NCBI GenBank assembly: GCA_036526255.1
Contig: DATCYW010000030.1
Span: 12,870 to 76,869, forward strand
Length of the DNA: 64,000 bases
DNA from: Malonomonas sp036526255
Lineage (GTDB): Bacteria > Desulfobacterota > Desulfuromonadia > Desulfuromonadales > Geopsychrobacteraceae
Reading direction: 5' to 3'
The position numbers and the translations under genes are program-made. How positions within the stretch are numbered: the stretch's first letter is position 1; each line of letters begins with the position of its first letter. The notes beneath the pieces are model-generated. The model was not told the origin of the DNA. It was given only the letters and a program-made list of their open reading frames with translations, and ran no database searches. Positions 33,348 through 42,504 of this stretch are shown here, piece after piece.

Positions 33348-34688
33348 ATGAGCGTCGAAGTCCTCACCATACTCATGTTCGTGACCCTGATGGCCTCCAT
33401 TGCCATGGGGCACCCTCTCGCGATAACCCTGGCCGCAGTGGCAACGCTGTTCGGTCTGATTGATAACGGCTTCAACCTCCCCGGCTTAATGGGCCTGTTT
33501 GCCAATAATGCCTGGGGGATTTTCCTCAACTACACCCTGGTTGCCATCCCGCTGTTTATTTTCATGGCCCAGATCCTCGATCGATCCAAGGTTTCCGAAG
33601 GCCTGTTCGATGCGTTGTATAACGTGCTCGGCGGGCTGCGCGGCGGCCTGGGGATGGCGGTCATCGTCGTCTCCACGGTGTTTGCAGCAACCACCGGCAT
33701 CGTCGGTGCCTCAGTGGTCGCCATGGGCTTGATGGCCGGCCCGGCCCTGCTGCGGCGAGGTTACGATCGAGCGCTCTCGGCCGGCATCATTTGTTCCTCG
33801 GGAACCCTCGGCATTCTGATACCGCCGTCGATCATGCTGGTGGTCTATGGTGGCCTGACCGGTCAAAAGGAAACCTCGGTCGGCAACCTGTTTGCCGCCG
33901 CCATCATGCCGGGCCTGTTGCTGTCGGTCATGTACCTGCTTTACGTCGGCGTACGCTGTTATCTGAACCCCAAGCTCGGCCCGCCGATTCCGAAAGAGGA
34001 TCGCACCGCAACCCCGATGGAAAAATTTTCCATGACGATGAAGAACTTCGTCCCGCCGTTCGGTTTGATTCTCACCGTTATGGGCACAATTCTGGCCGGA
34101 GTCGCGACACCGACAGAAGCTGCAGCTTTGGGTTGCGTCGGTGCGCTGGTTCTGGCACTGGTGAGTCGCAAACTGGACTGGAAAGTCATTACCGAAGCCT
34201 GTGTCTCAACCGCCCGCACCACGGCGATGATCATGGCGCTGTTTCTGGGCGGAAAATTCTTTTCGGTGGTCTTTCTCAGCATGGGTGGTGGCGACGTCGT
34301 CGCAGACACCCTACTGGGCATGGATGTCAACCGCTACGTAGTGTTCTTCATCATGATGACAGTAGTTTTTTTCATGGGAATGTTTATCGACTGGGCGGCA
34401 ATCCTGCTGGTGGTGGTGCCGATTTTCACACCAATCGCCATGGACCTTGATTTCAATCCACTCTGGTTTGCCATGATGATCTGTATCAACCTTCAGACCT
34501 CTTTTTTGACACCCCCGTTCGGTTACTCGCTGTTCTACTTCAAAGGGGTCGCGCCGCCGGAATACACCATGGGCGACGTCTACCGGGGCATCCTCCCTTT
34601 TGTCATGATCCAGGTCATTGCGCTGGCATCGCTGGTCTTTTTTCCACAGATCATCACCTATCTGCCCGATGTGTTCTTCGGCCGCTGA
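33348..34688 (+). CDS. TRAP transporter large permease (DctM)
   Basis: A 446-residue membrane protein with about 12 helices. Conserved DctM stretches are visible: GHPLAITLA near 25, the ASVVAMGLMAGPALLRRGYD segment, the GTLGILIPPSIMLVVYG motif near 150 and the C-terminal QTSFLTPPFGYSLFYFKGVAP. It forms the sodium-driven translocation channel. The P-P-F-G segment and length agree with the family. Unknown substrate; see binding protein. Confidence 0.93.
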   Translation: MSVEVLTILMFVTLMASIAMGHPLAITLAAVATLFGLIDNGFNLPGLMGLFANNAWGIFLNYTLVAIPLFIFMAQILDRSKVSEGLFDALYNVLGGLRGGLGMAVIVVSTVFAATTGIVGASVVAMGLMAGPALLRRGYDRALSAGIICSSGTLGILIPPSIMLVVYGGLTGQKETSVGNLFAAAIMPGLLLSVMYLLYVGVRCYLNPKLGPPIPKEDRTATPMEKFSMTMKNFVPPFGLILTVMGTILAGVATPTEAAALGCVGALVLALVSRKLDWKVITEACVSTARTTAMIMALFLGGKFFSVVFLSMGGGDVVADTLLGMDVNRYVVFFIMMTVVFFMGMFIDWAAILLVVVPIFTPIAMDLDFNPLWFAMMICINLQTSFLTPPFGYSLFYFKGVAPPEYTMGDVYRGILPFVMIQVIALASLVFFPQIITYLPDVFFGR

Positions 34689-34711
34689 TCACGCATTAGG
34701 GGGAAAACTAA

Positions 34712-35194
34712 ATGCTTCCAGAAATAAAGAAGATTCTCTATGCCACCGACTTCAGCTCCGGCTCAAGCCATGTCTTCCGCTACGCTCTCAGTCTGGCCAG
34801 TCGCTATCAGGCCCAGGTCAGCATCCTGCATGTGGTGGAACCTTTGAGCCCGTTTGCCCAGAGTCTGGTGGAACTGCATATCTCGCATCAAGCATCTGAG
34901 ACCCAACATGCTGACAATCGCAAACAGCTGCTGAATAATCTCAAAGAGCGGCTCCATACCTTCTGCGAGAATGAGGCCTGCGTTGCCGAAGAAAACCTGG
35001 TTGCAGACATTCAGGTTCTTGAGGGGCTCCCCGCACCGACGATTATCAAACAGGCCACAGCCTGCCAGGCCGATTTGATCGTTATGGGGACCCATCAACA
35101 TTCTGCCGTCGGCGAAGCCTTACTTGGTACCACTGCGCATAAGGTGTTGCACAGCTGTGCCCTGCCGACCTTACTGGTACGTATTCCTAAGTAG
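34712..35194 (+). CDS. Universal stress protein family protein
   Basis: A 160-residue UspA-fold protein beginning KILYATDFSSGSSHVFRYAL. The ATP-binding loop G-x2-G-x9-GS/T is present as MGTHQHSAVGEALLGTTAHKVL near 126-147, and the C-terminal strand CALPTLLVRI is typical. Placement between the TRAP permease and the dehydrogenase genes, with short gaps on both sides, suggests co-expression with hydroxyacid uptake; Usp proteins are found beside TRAP systems in other bacteria, where they can bind the transporter. AGGGGG precedes the ATG. Confidence 0.9.
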   Translation: MLPEIKKILYATDFSSGSSHVFRYALSLASRYQAQVSILHVVEPLSPFAQSLVELHISHQASETQHADNRKQLLNNLKERLHTFCENEACVAEENLVADIQVLEGLPAPTIIKQATACQADLIVMGTHQHSAVGEALLGTTAHKVLHSCALPTLLVRIPK

Positions 35195-35231
35195 CACAAC
35201 GGCACCATGAACAAGAATGTCAGAGGTTATT

Positions 35232-36623
35232 ATGCTGGATAAAAACATACTTGAGACCTTGATCCAACAACTGGGAAAAGAGACGGTCGTTTCTGAGCCT
35301 GAAGACCTGTTGGTGCTTGGCTACGACTCTACCCCCGGCCTGTACGGCGCTCCCGATGTGGTCATCTACCCGACCAGCAGCGAGCAGGTTCAGCTGGCCA
35401 TGCAGCTGGCCCGCGACCACAAGCTGCCGATCACCCCGCGCGGCAGCGGCACCGGACTGTCCGGCGGCAGTATCCCGGTCAACGGAGGCATGGTCATCTG
35501 CCTGAACAAGATGAACCGGATTCTGGAAATCGACGAGGAGAACCTGACCGCCACCTGCCAGGCCGGCGTGGTCACCCTCGATCTGTTCAATGCTGCCGCG
35601 GAAAAGGGACTGTTCTATCCGCCCGATCCCGGCTCACAGAAAATCTCCACCCTGGGTGGCAACGTCATGGAGGATGCCGGTGGCCTGCGCGGCCTCAAGT
35701 ACGGCGTCACCCGCGATTATGTGATGGCAGTCAAGTGTGTCTTGCCGGATGGAACGCTGCTTTCCACCGGCGGCAAGAGCGTCAAGGATGTCGCCGGTTA
35801 CGCCTTCAAGGACCTGCTGGTCGGCAGCGAAGGAACCCTGGCGATCATCACCGAGATCACCGTCAAGCTGATTCCGCCACCGCAGGACAAACGTACCATT
35901 CTGGCCTACTTCGATGAAATTCACATCGCCGGTGCGGCCGTTTCAAAGATCATCGCCGCCAAGGTCATCCCCTCGACCATGGAAATCATGGACAAGGCGA
36001 CCATCAACTGCGTTGAAGATTACGTCAAGATCGGCCTGCCGCGCGATATGGCAGCGCTACTGCTGATCGAAGTGGACGGTCATCCGGCGATGGTTGCCGA
36101 AGAGGCTGAAGAGGTAGAGCGGATCCTTAAAGACGTCGGGGCAGCCAAGGTCCAGGTCGCCAAGGATGCCGAAGAGGCGGCCAGCCTGGCCGCCGCGCGA
36201 CGCACCGCACTTTCGGCGCTGGCGCGGGTTTCGCCAACCACCTTGTTGGAAGACGCCACCGTGCCGCGTTCGATGCTGGCTGAAACCTTTGTCTTAATCG
36301 ATAAATTGACCGCGAAATATCAGCTGACGGTCGGCACCTTCGGCCACGCCGGCGATGGCAACCTGCATCCGACGGTACTCTGCGACGAGCGCAACGAAGA
36401 TGAGATGCAACGCGCCCACGCCTTCTACGATGAACTCTACGAGCAGGTGCTGGCCTGGGGCGGCACCGTCTCCGGCGAACACGGCATCGGTATCGCGAAA
36501 AAAGGCTACCTGGCCCGGCAGATCGGTCCTGGTGGCGTAGCGGTGATGAAACGGATCAAGCAGGCATTCGACCCCGATGGAATTCTCAATCCGGGCAAGA
36601 TATTTGTCGACGATCAGGAGTGA
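35232..36623 (+). CDS. glcD: FAD-linked 2-hydroxyacid dehydrogenase (GlcD/D-lactate dehydrogenase family)
   Basis: A 463-residue PCMH-type flavoprotein. The FAD-binding region shows PRGSGTGLSGGSIPVNGGMVI (~60-80), DPGSQKISTLGGNVMEDAGG and GSEGTLAIITEITVKLIP; the C-terminal cap contains GHAGDGNLHPTV and GEHGIG, as in GlcD and Dld-II. It would oxidise glycolate or D-lactate and pass electrons to the partner iron-sulfur subunit 4 bases downstream. The ATG at 35232 has AGAGG seven bases upstream and is preferred to 35217. Co-regulation with LutABC points to D-lactate, giving the cell enzymes for both enantiomers. Confidence 0.92.
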   Translation: MLDKNILETLIQQLGKETVVSEPEDLLVLGYDSTPGLYGAPDVVIYPTSSEQVQLAMQLARDHKLPITPRGSGTGLSGGSIPVNGGMVICLNKMNRILEIDEENLTATCQAGVVTLDLFNAAAEKGLFYPPDPGSQKISTLGGNVMEDAGGLRGLKYGVTRDYVMAVKCVLPDGTLLSTGGKSVKDVAGYAFKDLLVGSEGTLAIITEITVKLIPPPQDKRTILAYFDEIHIAGAAVSKIIAAKVIPSTMEIMDKATINCVEDYVKIGLPRDMAALLLIEVDGHPAMVAEEAEEVERILKDVGAAKVQVAKDAEEAASLAAARRTALSALARVSPTTLLEDATVPRSMLAETFVLIDKLTAKYQLTVGTFGHAGDGNLHPTVLCDERNEDEMQRAHAFYDELYEQVLAWGGTVSGEHGIGIAKKGYLARQIGPGGVAVMKRIKQAFDPDGILNPGKIFVDDQE

Positions 36624-36627
36624 GCTG

Positions 36628-37932
36628 ATGGCTGACAAAGAAAAATTAGGTAACTTTACCGCCGAGGATGCGCCCGAATACGAAGATGTGCTGCAGTGCA
36701 TGCGCTGCGGCTTCTGCCTGCCAACCTGCCCGACCTTCGCCCTGACCGGGCGTGAGCGTTCTAGTCCGCGCGGCCGGGTCGCTCTGGCACGTGCGATTGC
36801 CGAAGGCAAGCTGCCGTTCGGCCAGGCGATGAAAGAAGAAGCCTACTTCTGCCTCGACTGCCGCGCCTGCACCACCTCCTGCCCATCCGGCGTCAAGGCC
36901 GGTGAAGTGATGGAGGTCTGCCGCTCGCAGGTGCACCAGCAGCAGCCGCTGCCGAAATGGCAGGCCGGTTTCCGTAACTTCATCCTGCAGAAGATGCTCC
37001 CCGATCCGGATATGCTCGAAACCTCGATGCTGCCGGCGCGGCTCTATCAGAAGCTCGGCGTGCAGTGGCTTGTGCGTAACAGTCGTGTGCTGAAGTTGGG
37101 ACCCAAGTGGATTGAAAAGGCTGAAGGGATGATGCCGGAAATGCATCAACCGCTGCGCCAGCAGTTGCCGGAGCTGGTTCCGGCCAGAGGCGAAAAGCGC
37201 GGCAGCGTCGCCTTCTTTCTCGGTTGCGTGATGACCTTGATGTACGCCGAAGTCTCGAAACAGACAGTGCGGGTGCTCAGCCACCAGGGGTTTGACGTGC
37301 TGACGCCGAAAGAGCAGAAATGCTGCGGCGCGCCGCACCTGACCGAAGGCGATCGTGAAACCACCCGCTCGCTGGCGACCCACAATCTCGACCTGTTTCT
37401 CGAGCTGGATGTTGATGCGATTGTCACCGACTGCGCCGGTTGCGGCAGCGCGCTGAAGGAATACGAAGAGATTCTCGCCGAGCGGCAGGATCACGCCAAG
37501 CTGGAACTGTTCCGCAGCAAGATCAAGGATGTCAGCGAGTTTTTGATCGAGGTCGGGCTGCGCACCGAAGATTTGCGACCGGTCCATAAATCGGTCACCT
37601 ATCACGAGCCCTGCCACCTCTGCCACGCGCAGGGGATCAGTAAGCAGCCACGAGATCTGATCAAGGCCATTCCAGGTGTTGAGTATCGGGAGATGAAAGA
37701 GGCCAGCTGGTGCTGCGGTTCGGCAGCGACCTTCAGCCTGAAATTCACCGAGGAGAGCCAGCAGATCCTTGATCGCAAGCTGAACAATGTAAAGAACACC
37801 GAGGCCGACATTCTGGTCACCGCCAACCCCGGCTGCCACCTGCAACTGGCCTGGGGCCTGCGCGAGGCCGGGATGCCGCAACCGGTGCTGCACCTGATGG
37901 AACTGCTCGGACAGGCGACCCCCGAGGAATAG
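36628..37932 (+). CDS. glcF: Iron-sulfur subunit of the GlcD-type dehydrogenase (GlcF-like)
   Basis: A 434-residue Fe-S protein starting at the ATG behind AGGAG at 36615. Two 4Fe-4S motifs lie at the N-terminus (CMRCGFCLPTCPTF and CLDCRACTTSCPSG), followed by two CCG domains (KCCGAPHLTEGD and WCCGSAATFSL) of the heterodisulfide-reductase type. It is the partner of the FAD subunit, forwarding electrons to quinone or a cytochrome. The overlap of ATG 36577 with the previous gene is out of phase with a ribosome site, so the shorter start is used. Confidence 0.92.
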   Translation: MADKEKLGNFTAEDAPEYEDVLQCMRCGFCLPTCPTFALTGRERSSPRGRVALARAIAEGKLPFGQAMKEEAYFCLDCRACTTSCPSGVKAGEVMEVCRSQVHQQQPLPKWQAGFRNFILQKMLPDPDMLETSMLPARLYQKLGVQWLVRNSRVLKLGPKWIEKAEGMMPEMHQPLRQQLPELVPARGEKRGSVAFFLGCVMTLMYAEVSKQTVRVLSHQGFDVLTPKEQKCCGAPHLTEGDRETTRSLATHNLDLFLELDVDAIVTDCAGCGSALKEYEEILAERQDHAKLELFRSKIKDVSEFLIEVGLRTEDLRPVHKSVTYHEPCHLCHAQGISKQPRDLIKAIPGVEYREMKEASWCCGSAATFSLKFTEESQQILDRKLNNVKNTEADILVTANPGCHLQLAWGLREAGMPQPVLHLMELLGQATPEE

Positions 37933-37982
37933 CTCTACAAGGTTACTGCCTGTCCCGATGCGATCCGAGACAGTCCGGGATA

Positions 37983-38021
37983 CCCGGTTTTCCAGTTGAC
38001 TGGAGAACCGGGTTTTTATTT
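37983..38021 (+). terminator. Terminator of the TRAP-glcDF operon
   Basis: CCCGGTTTTCCAG and CTGGAGAACCGGG form a 13-bp stem with one mismatch, followed by TTTTTATTTTT. Confidence 0.93.
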
Positions 38022-38037
38022 TTACCCGCCCCCAACG

Positions 38038-39444
38038 TCAGAAATAACGCTGCAATCCCACTGGAATTGACTCCCACTCACTGAAACCGCGCTGCTCGAC
38101 TGGCAGGAACTCGGCACGCTCCCCTTCCAGCCAGTTACGAACATAGCTTCTGGCCGCGGTCGGCCCGAGCAGAAATTCTTCGGACGCTGCACGCCGCACC
38201 ACGCTGGCAGCCGGTCCCGGCTCCAGCGGAAGCGGCCAGTCACCTTTTTCCGGGTTACCCTGCTGTTTGAGCTGGACCTGATCGTAGGCAACCGACAGTC
38301 GCAAGCGGTGCCAGCGGACCTGCGACAGCAGCCGGGGCGCGATCTGCAGTTGTGAGGATGCGGACGACCAGTTCCAGAAATCGGATGACAACCCGGCCTG
38401 CAGCCAGAGACCGATCTGCTTCTGAAGCTGCTCCGGCTCGCCACAGAGGGCAACCCTGCGCAGGTAGCCTGCTTCGGTGACCGTTTCGAGCGGACGCATA
38501 TCCAGTTGCGCGGCGCGCCTGCGGGCGGCGGCCTGCTGGTGACGGTGTTTGAAGACAAAGGAGCAGTAGTTGACCGGCAGATTCAACCTGGTGCGCGCGA
38601 CAAAACCAAGAATCTCAAGCGCAGCCAGCTCCGAATCGAGCACAGTGATCTTTTCGCCATGGAGAAAGGTATAGTTCCGCTCGGTCAGGTGCCGGAAATT
38701 GTGCCGGGTCAAGCGCAGCTGATGCAGATTCAGATGAGAAACACCGAGCGCCGGCAGCGTCGGCAAAACCTGCTGCAGGATGTTCACCGATTCCGGCACT
38801 GCCGGAATCTCGACGCTGATCACCTTAATCAGCCCAGTCGCGGCAGCAATCTTTTTGCAGTGATAATCGGTCGCGCCGATGTCAAAACGAATTTCATCCA
38901 GCCCCGCTGCCGCCAGCTGCGCGGCGATCTCGCGGGTTAACAGGATACCATTGGTGTACATCCAGAGGTGGCCTTCCGGCCCCAACGCAGTCCTTGCCGC
39001 CCGCAGAAACGCCAGCGTCCGGTTCAGCGTCAAAAGCGGCTCGCCGCCGCTGATGCTGGCCCCGCTGAAACCGAGTCGTTGCAGATAGGCGGCGTAGGCT
39101 GCGGGATGTCGGAACAACAGATTATTGGTCGCCGGAACTTCGCTGCGATCCTGCGGCGTCGGGCAGTAAAAGCAACTGGCATTGCAGTGCGCATTAATAA
39201 ACAGGCAGGACCAGGCTCCGGCGACGCATTGTTGGCAGCCGGGCGAGAGCTGGCCGATGTGCGGCTTGGTGCCTCCTGCTGCCCAGTGCAACTGACCGGC
39301 AAGCGCGTCGAGCAACACCTGCCGGCGCCGCTCGGCCGAGAGCCGCCGCAGCCGGCCGGGAAATTTGAGCGCGCGATAGTGAAGGCCAAATTCATCCTCG
39401 TTGGCCGCTATCATTCGGCGGGGTAAACCACGTTGCTTCATCAT
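38038..39444 (-). CDS. Radical SAM protein of unknown function
   Basis: A 468-residue radical SAM enzyme. The 4Fe-4S/SAM motif is C87-x3-C91-x2-C94 (CNASCFYCPTP). ISGGEPLL follows about 50 residues on, as in most such enzymes. Three more cysteines lie just before it, C70-x2-C73-x6-C80 (SPGCQQCVAGAWSC), and may bind an auxiliary cluster or a zinc. Residues ~190-320 continue the barrel; the last 150 residues are of unknown fold. No partner gene, peptide substrate or carrier is adjacent. The TRP-like gap to neighbours (both on the other strand) makes it a single-gene unit. Confidence 0.85.
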   Translation of the reverse strand: MMKQRGLPRRMIAANEDEFGLHYRALKFPGRLRRLSAERRRQVLLDALAGQLHWAAGGTKPHIGQLSPGCQQCVAGAWSCLFINAHCNASCFYCPTPQDRSEVPATNNLLFRHPAAYAAYLQRLGFSGASISGGEPLLTLNRTLAFLRAARTALGPEGHLWMYTNGILLTREIAAQLAAAGLDEIRFDIGATDYHCKKIAAATGLIKVISVEIPAVPESVNILQQVLPTLPALGVSHLNLHQLRLTRHNFRHLTERNYTFLHGEKITVLDSELAALEILGFVARTRLNLPVNYCSFVFKHRHQQAAARRRAAQLDMRPLETVTEAGYLRRVALCGEPEQLQKQIGLWLQAGLSSDFWNWSSASSQLQIAPRLLSQVRWHRLRLSVAYDQVQLKQQGNPEKGDWPLPLEPGPAASVVRRAASEEFLLGPTAARSYVRNWLEGERAEFLPVEQRGFSEWESIPVGLQRYF

Positions 39445-39674
39445 CGCTAAACCTCTGCTCCCAAAAAGAAATCCTGCTGTGCCGTCAGCGTTTCAACCCA
39501 AACCGGTCGCCTGTTTTTTTTCGCTATTAAGCGCGAAATAGCAATTTTAGCAATCAGGAATTTGTCTCAGCGCGACTTTTCTTCTCAGTCGACTGCCCGA
39601 ATTCTGGGTTGCAATTTTTAACGGGCAAGGAGTATTAGTAGCCTTCGCACCAGCCCCTCATGCAAGGATTCTGT

Positions 39675-40277
39675 ATGTCAGCAATGGTTACCCTGTTCAT
39701 CAACGTTTTTCTGAAGATATTTATCATCTTCACCCCGTTCTTCGTGGTTTCGGCGTTTCTCTCCCTGACCAAGGACGATTCTCAGGCCGAGCGCCAGCGG
39801 ATCGCGATCAAGATCACCACCGCAGTCGGCCTGACCTGCTTCGCGCTGTTTCTGTTCGGCACCTATATCTTTGCTCTGTTCGGCATCACGCTCGACGCCT
39901 TCCGGATCGGTGCGGGCGCCGTACTGTTTCTCTCGGCGGTGGCGATGATTCAGGGCAAGGCGGCCGTCAGCCCACAAAACTTTAAAGAAGATGTTGCCGT
40001 CGTACCGCTGGCGATCCCGATTACCGTCGGCCCCGGCACCATCGGCGCACTGCTGGTCATGGGCGCCGGGCTGAAGACGGCCCCGGAGAAGGTCACCGCC
40101 AGCCTGGCGCTGCTCTGTGCGGTCATTTCATTAGGGGGATTGCTGTTTGCCGCCGGCCGCTTTGAACGCGTCCTCGGCCAGCAGGGGTTGACCATCCTGA
40201 CCAAATTGACCGGCCTCTTCGTCTCGGCGATTGCGGCGCAGATCTTCTTTACCGGGCTGAAAAACTTCCTCAGTTAA
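39675..40277 (+). CDS. MarC family integral membrane protein
   Basis: A 200-residue protein with six hydrophobic helices and the MarC-family core: FIIFTPFFVVSAFLSLT, LFLFGTYIFALFGITLDAFRIGAG, and IPLTVGPGTIGALLVMGAG-like IPITVGPGTIGAL. The family, once linked to antibiotic resistance, has no proven transport substrate. The ATG at 39675 has AGGA six bases upstream and is preferred over 39660. It is convergent with the GGDEF/EAL gene. Confidence 0.88.
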   Translation: MSAMVTLFINVFLKIFIIFTPFFVVSAFLSLTKDDSQAERQRIAIKITTAVGLTCFALFLFGTYIFALFGITLDAFRIGAGAVLFLSAVAMIQGKAAVSPQNFKEDVAVVPLAIPITVGPGTIGALLVMGAGLKTAPEKVTASLALLCAVISLGGLLFAAGRFERVLGQQGLTILTKLTGLFVSAIAAQIFFTGLKNFLS

Positions 40278-40300
40278 TCAGCAGGAACTGAAGCGGAGAG

Positions 40301-42490
40301 TTAGTTCGGCAGGATGAAATGGGGGCCGTCGACCGGCCGACAGGAAAGCATATTGAAAGTGTTCTCAGCGGTTTCAGGCGCTCCGTACAAATAACCCTGC
40401 ACTTCGCTGCAACCAAGGTTGAGCAGGTAATCGAGCTGCAGCTGTGTTTCCACCCCTTCGGCGACCATGTGCAGCTTGAGCCCCTTGGCCATCATGGCGA
40501 TGGCGTCAACCACGCAGGTCAGCTTCTGATCGGCGGCGATATCACGGACGAAGGAGCGGTCGATCTTCAGGGTGTTGACCGGGAAATTCTGCAGATAGCC
40601 CAAAGAAGAGTAGCCGCGGCCGAAATCATCGATCGCCACCGACACCCCGTACTCGCGGAGCGCGTGCAGTTTTTTGACAATGACGCCGTTGCCCGACATC
40701 AGCCCCTGCTCGGCAATTTCGACCTCGAAAATATCGCCGCTTAGATCGAACTCCTGCAGGGTCCCGATAAATTTGTCGACGAAGTTCTCCGCCTGAAACT
40801 GGACCGGCGAGAGATTGATCGAAATTTTCAGCTTGGGGATCCCCTTCGCCTGCCAGCGGACAATCTCTTCGCAGGTGGTACGCAGCACCCAATCACCGAT
40901 CGGCACGATCAGTTTTGACTCTTCGGCGATAGAGATAAAGTCGCTGGGGAAGACCAGCCCCCGCTCTGGATGCCGCCAGCGCACCAGTGCTTCCATACCG
41001 ATGATCATGTGGCTTAAAGGATCGACTTTCGGTTGAAAGAAGACCTCGAACTGCTGCTTTTCAAGGGCCAGATACAGGTCTCGTTCGACCAGCAGATAAT
41101 TGGAATTACTGCCGCTCATGGCGTCGCTGTAGAAGCAGTAGCCGTCCTTACCGCTCGCCTTGACGTGGTACATGGCGATGTCGGCGCTCTGCAGCAGCGC
41201 CTCCTTGGTCTCACCGGCCAGCGGGTAGAGGGCGGCGCCGATACTCAGGCTGAGGTTGACCTCATGCTTGTTGATCAAGAACGGTCGCCGCACCGCATCG
41301 AGGATTTTTTCCGCCACCGCGGCGACACTCTCCTTACCGGAGATGTTCGGCAGCAGTAGCGAGAACTCGTCACCGCCGAACCGGCAGAGGGTATCTTCGG
41401 CCCGCAGACAGCGCAGAATCCGCTCTGAAACCTGCTGCAGCGCCCGATCACCCATGGCATGGCCAAGCTTGTCGTTGATCTGCTTGAAGTGATCCAGGTC
41501 CAGAAACAGCAGGGCAAACTGCTGCTGATTGCGCCGGGCGTGGGCAAAGGCCTGGTTGATCCGGTCGTCAAACAGAACCCGGTTCGGCAAACGGGTCAGC
41601 AGGTCGTGATAGGCCTGATAGCTGATCTGTGCTTCGCTGTGTTTGCGGGCGGTAATGTCGCGGGCGCAACCGAAGGTGCCGAGAAAATTACGCGGACTAT
41701 CTTTCCGGTCATCGTACATACCGAAGGCGTTCAGCTCAACGATCAGCTCGTGGTTGTCGAGACAGCGCACCCGGTCGCTCTCACGGTTGACCTGCAGACG
41801 GATCTCGATGTGCTGCTCCTCGCGCGCAGCAGCGCGTTGCTCACTGAAGTAGCTATGGATTTCGTCGGCGTTGTGCGGATGGATGATGGTGGAAAAGTGC
41901 TTTCCGAGCAGCTCGTTGCGCTTGTAATCGAGCAGCTCTTCGACCGTATCGTTGACGTAAGTAAAGACCCCCTGCGCATCGAGCATATAGATGAAATCGG
42001 GGGAACGGTTGACCATGAAGCGGTGCATCCGCTCCGACTCCTTGAGACTCAACTCAGTCTGCTGCAGAGCGCGGGACTGCCAGTGGTATTCGAGACAGTT
42101 GCGGACGCTGGTCAACAGCTCTTCGGCACCGTAAGGCTTGCGGACAAAATCGTAGGCGCCGTTGCGCAGCGCATCCTTGACCGCCGAAAAGGAGGACTCG
42201 CCGCTGATGACGATCACTTCACAGGGCAACGCCTGACCATTGATAAAGCTCTGCACCGCGCGGCCATCGATGACCGGCATCTGCAGATCGAGCAGCACCA
42301 GACTGAACGACTGCTGTTGCAGCTTGTCGATCGCCTCGGCGCCGCCGGTGGCCTGCTCGACCTCATAGCCGTTCACCCGCAGCAGTGCCTGCAGGCTTTG
42401 CAACATCGCCCGCTGGTCATCAACGATCAGAATGCGTGATCGTTCTCTGCTATCGGGAACCTTAATCCCGTCGGCTGGTCTGGCTTGCAC
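40301..42490 (-). CDS. REC-PAS-GGDEF-EAL response regulator
   Basis: A 729-residue protein for cyclic-di-GMP turnover. It begins with a receiver domain (phospho-acceptor in LVLLDLQMP near 73), then PAS (~150-290), GGDEF (FGGDEFSLL near 370) and EAL. An RxxD inhibitory site, RAED, lies five residues before GGDEF. The EAL domain keeps its catalytic residues: EALVRW, VEIAEQ, AIDDFGRGYSS, LKIDRSF and VAEGVET, so both synthesis and hydrolysis are possible. Start is GTG with GGGGGGAAT upstream. It lies 14 bases after the HDOD kinase, its likely phosphodonor. Confidence 0.93.
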   Translation of the reverse strand: MQARPADGIKVPDSRERSRILIVDDQRAMLQSLQALLRVNGYEVEQATGGAEAIDKLQQQSFSLVLLDLQMPVIDGRAVQSFINGQALPCEVIVISGESSFSAVKDALRNGAYDFVRKPYGAEELLTSVRNCLEYHWQSRALQQTELSLKESERMHRFMVNRSPDFIYMLDAQGVFTYVNDTVEELLDYKRNELLGKHFSTIIHPHNADEIHSYFSEQRAAAREEQHIEIRLQVNRESDRVRCLDNHELIVELNAFGMYDDRKDSPRNFLGTFGCARDITARKHSEAQISYQAYHDLLTRLPNRVLFDDRINQAFAHARRNQQQFALLFLDLDHFKQINDKLGHAMGDRALQQVSERILRCLRAEDTLCRFGGDEFSLLLPNISGKESVAAVAEKILDAVRRPFLINKHEVNLSLSIGAALYPLAGETKEALLQSADIAMYHVKASGKDGYCFYSDAMSGSNSNYLLVERDLYLALEKQQFEVFFQPKVDPLSHMIIGMEALVRWRHPERGLVFPSDFISIAEESKLIVPIGDWVLRTTCEEIVRWQAKGIPKLKISINLSPVQFQAENFVDKFIGTLQEFDLSGDIFEVEIAEQGLMSGNGVIVKKLHALREYGVSVAIDDFGRGYSSLGYLQNFPVNTLKIDRSFVRDIAADQKLTCVVDAIAMMAKGLKLHMVAEGVETQLQLDYLLNLGCSEVQGYLYGAPETAENTFNMLSCRPVDGPHFILPN

Positions 42491-42504
42491 GATTCCCCCC
42501 TGCT

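Noticed and set aside
36646..37893. 415-residue frame antisense to glcF
   Set aside because: Shadow frame; the plus strand carries the complete Fe-S subunit.
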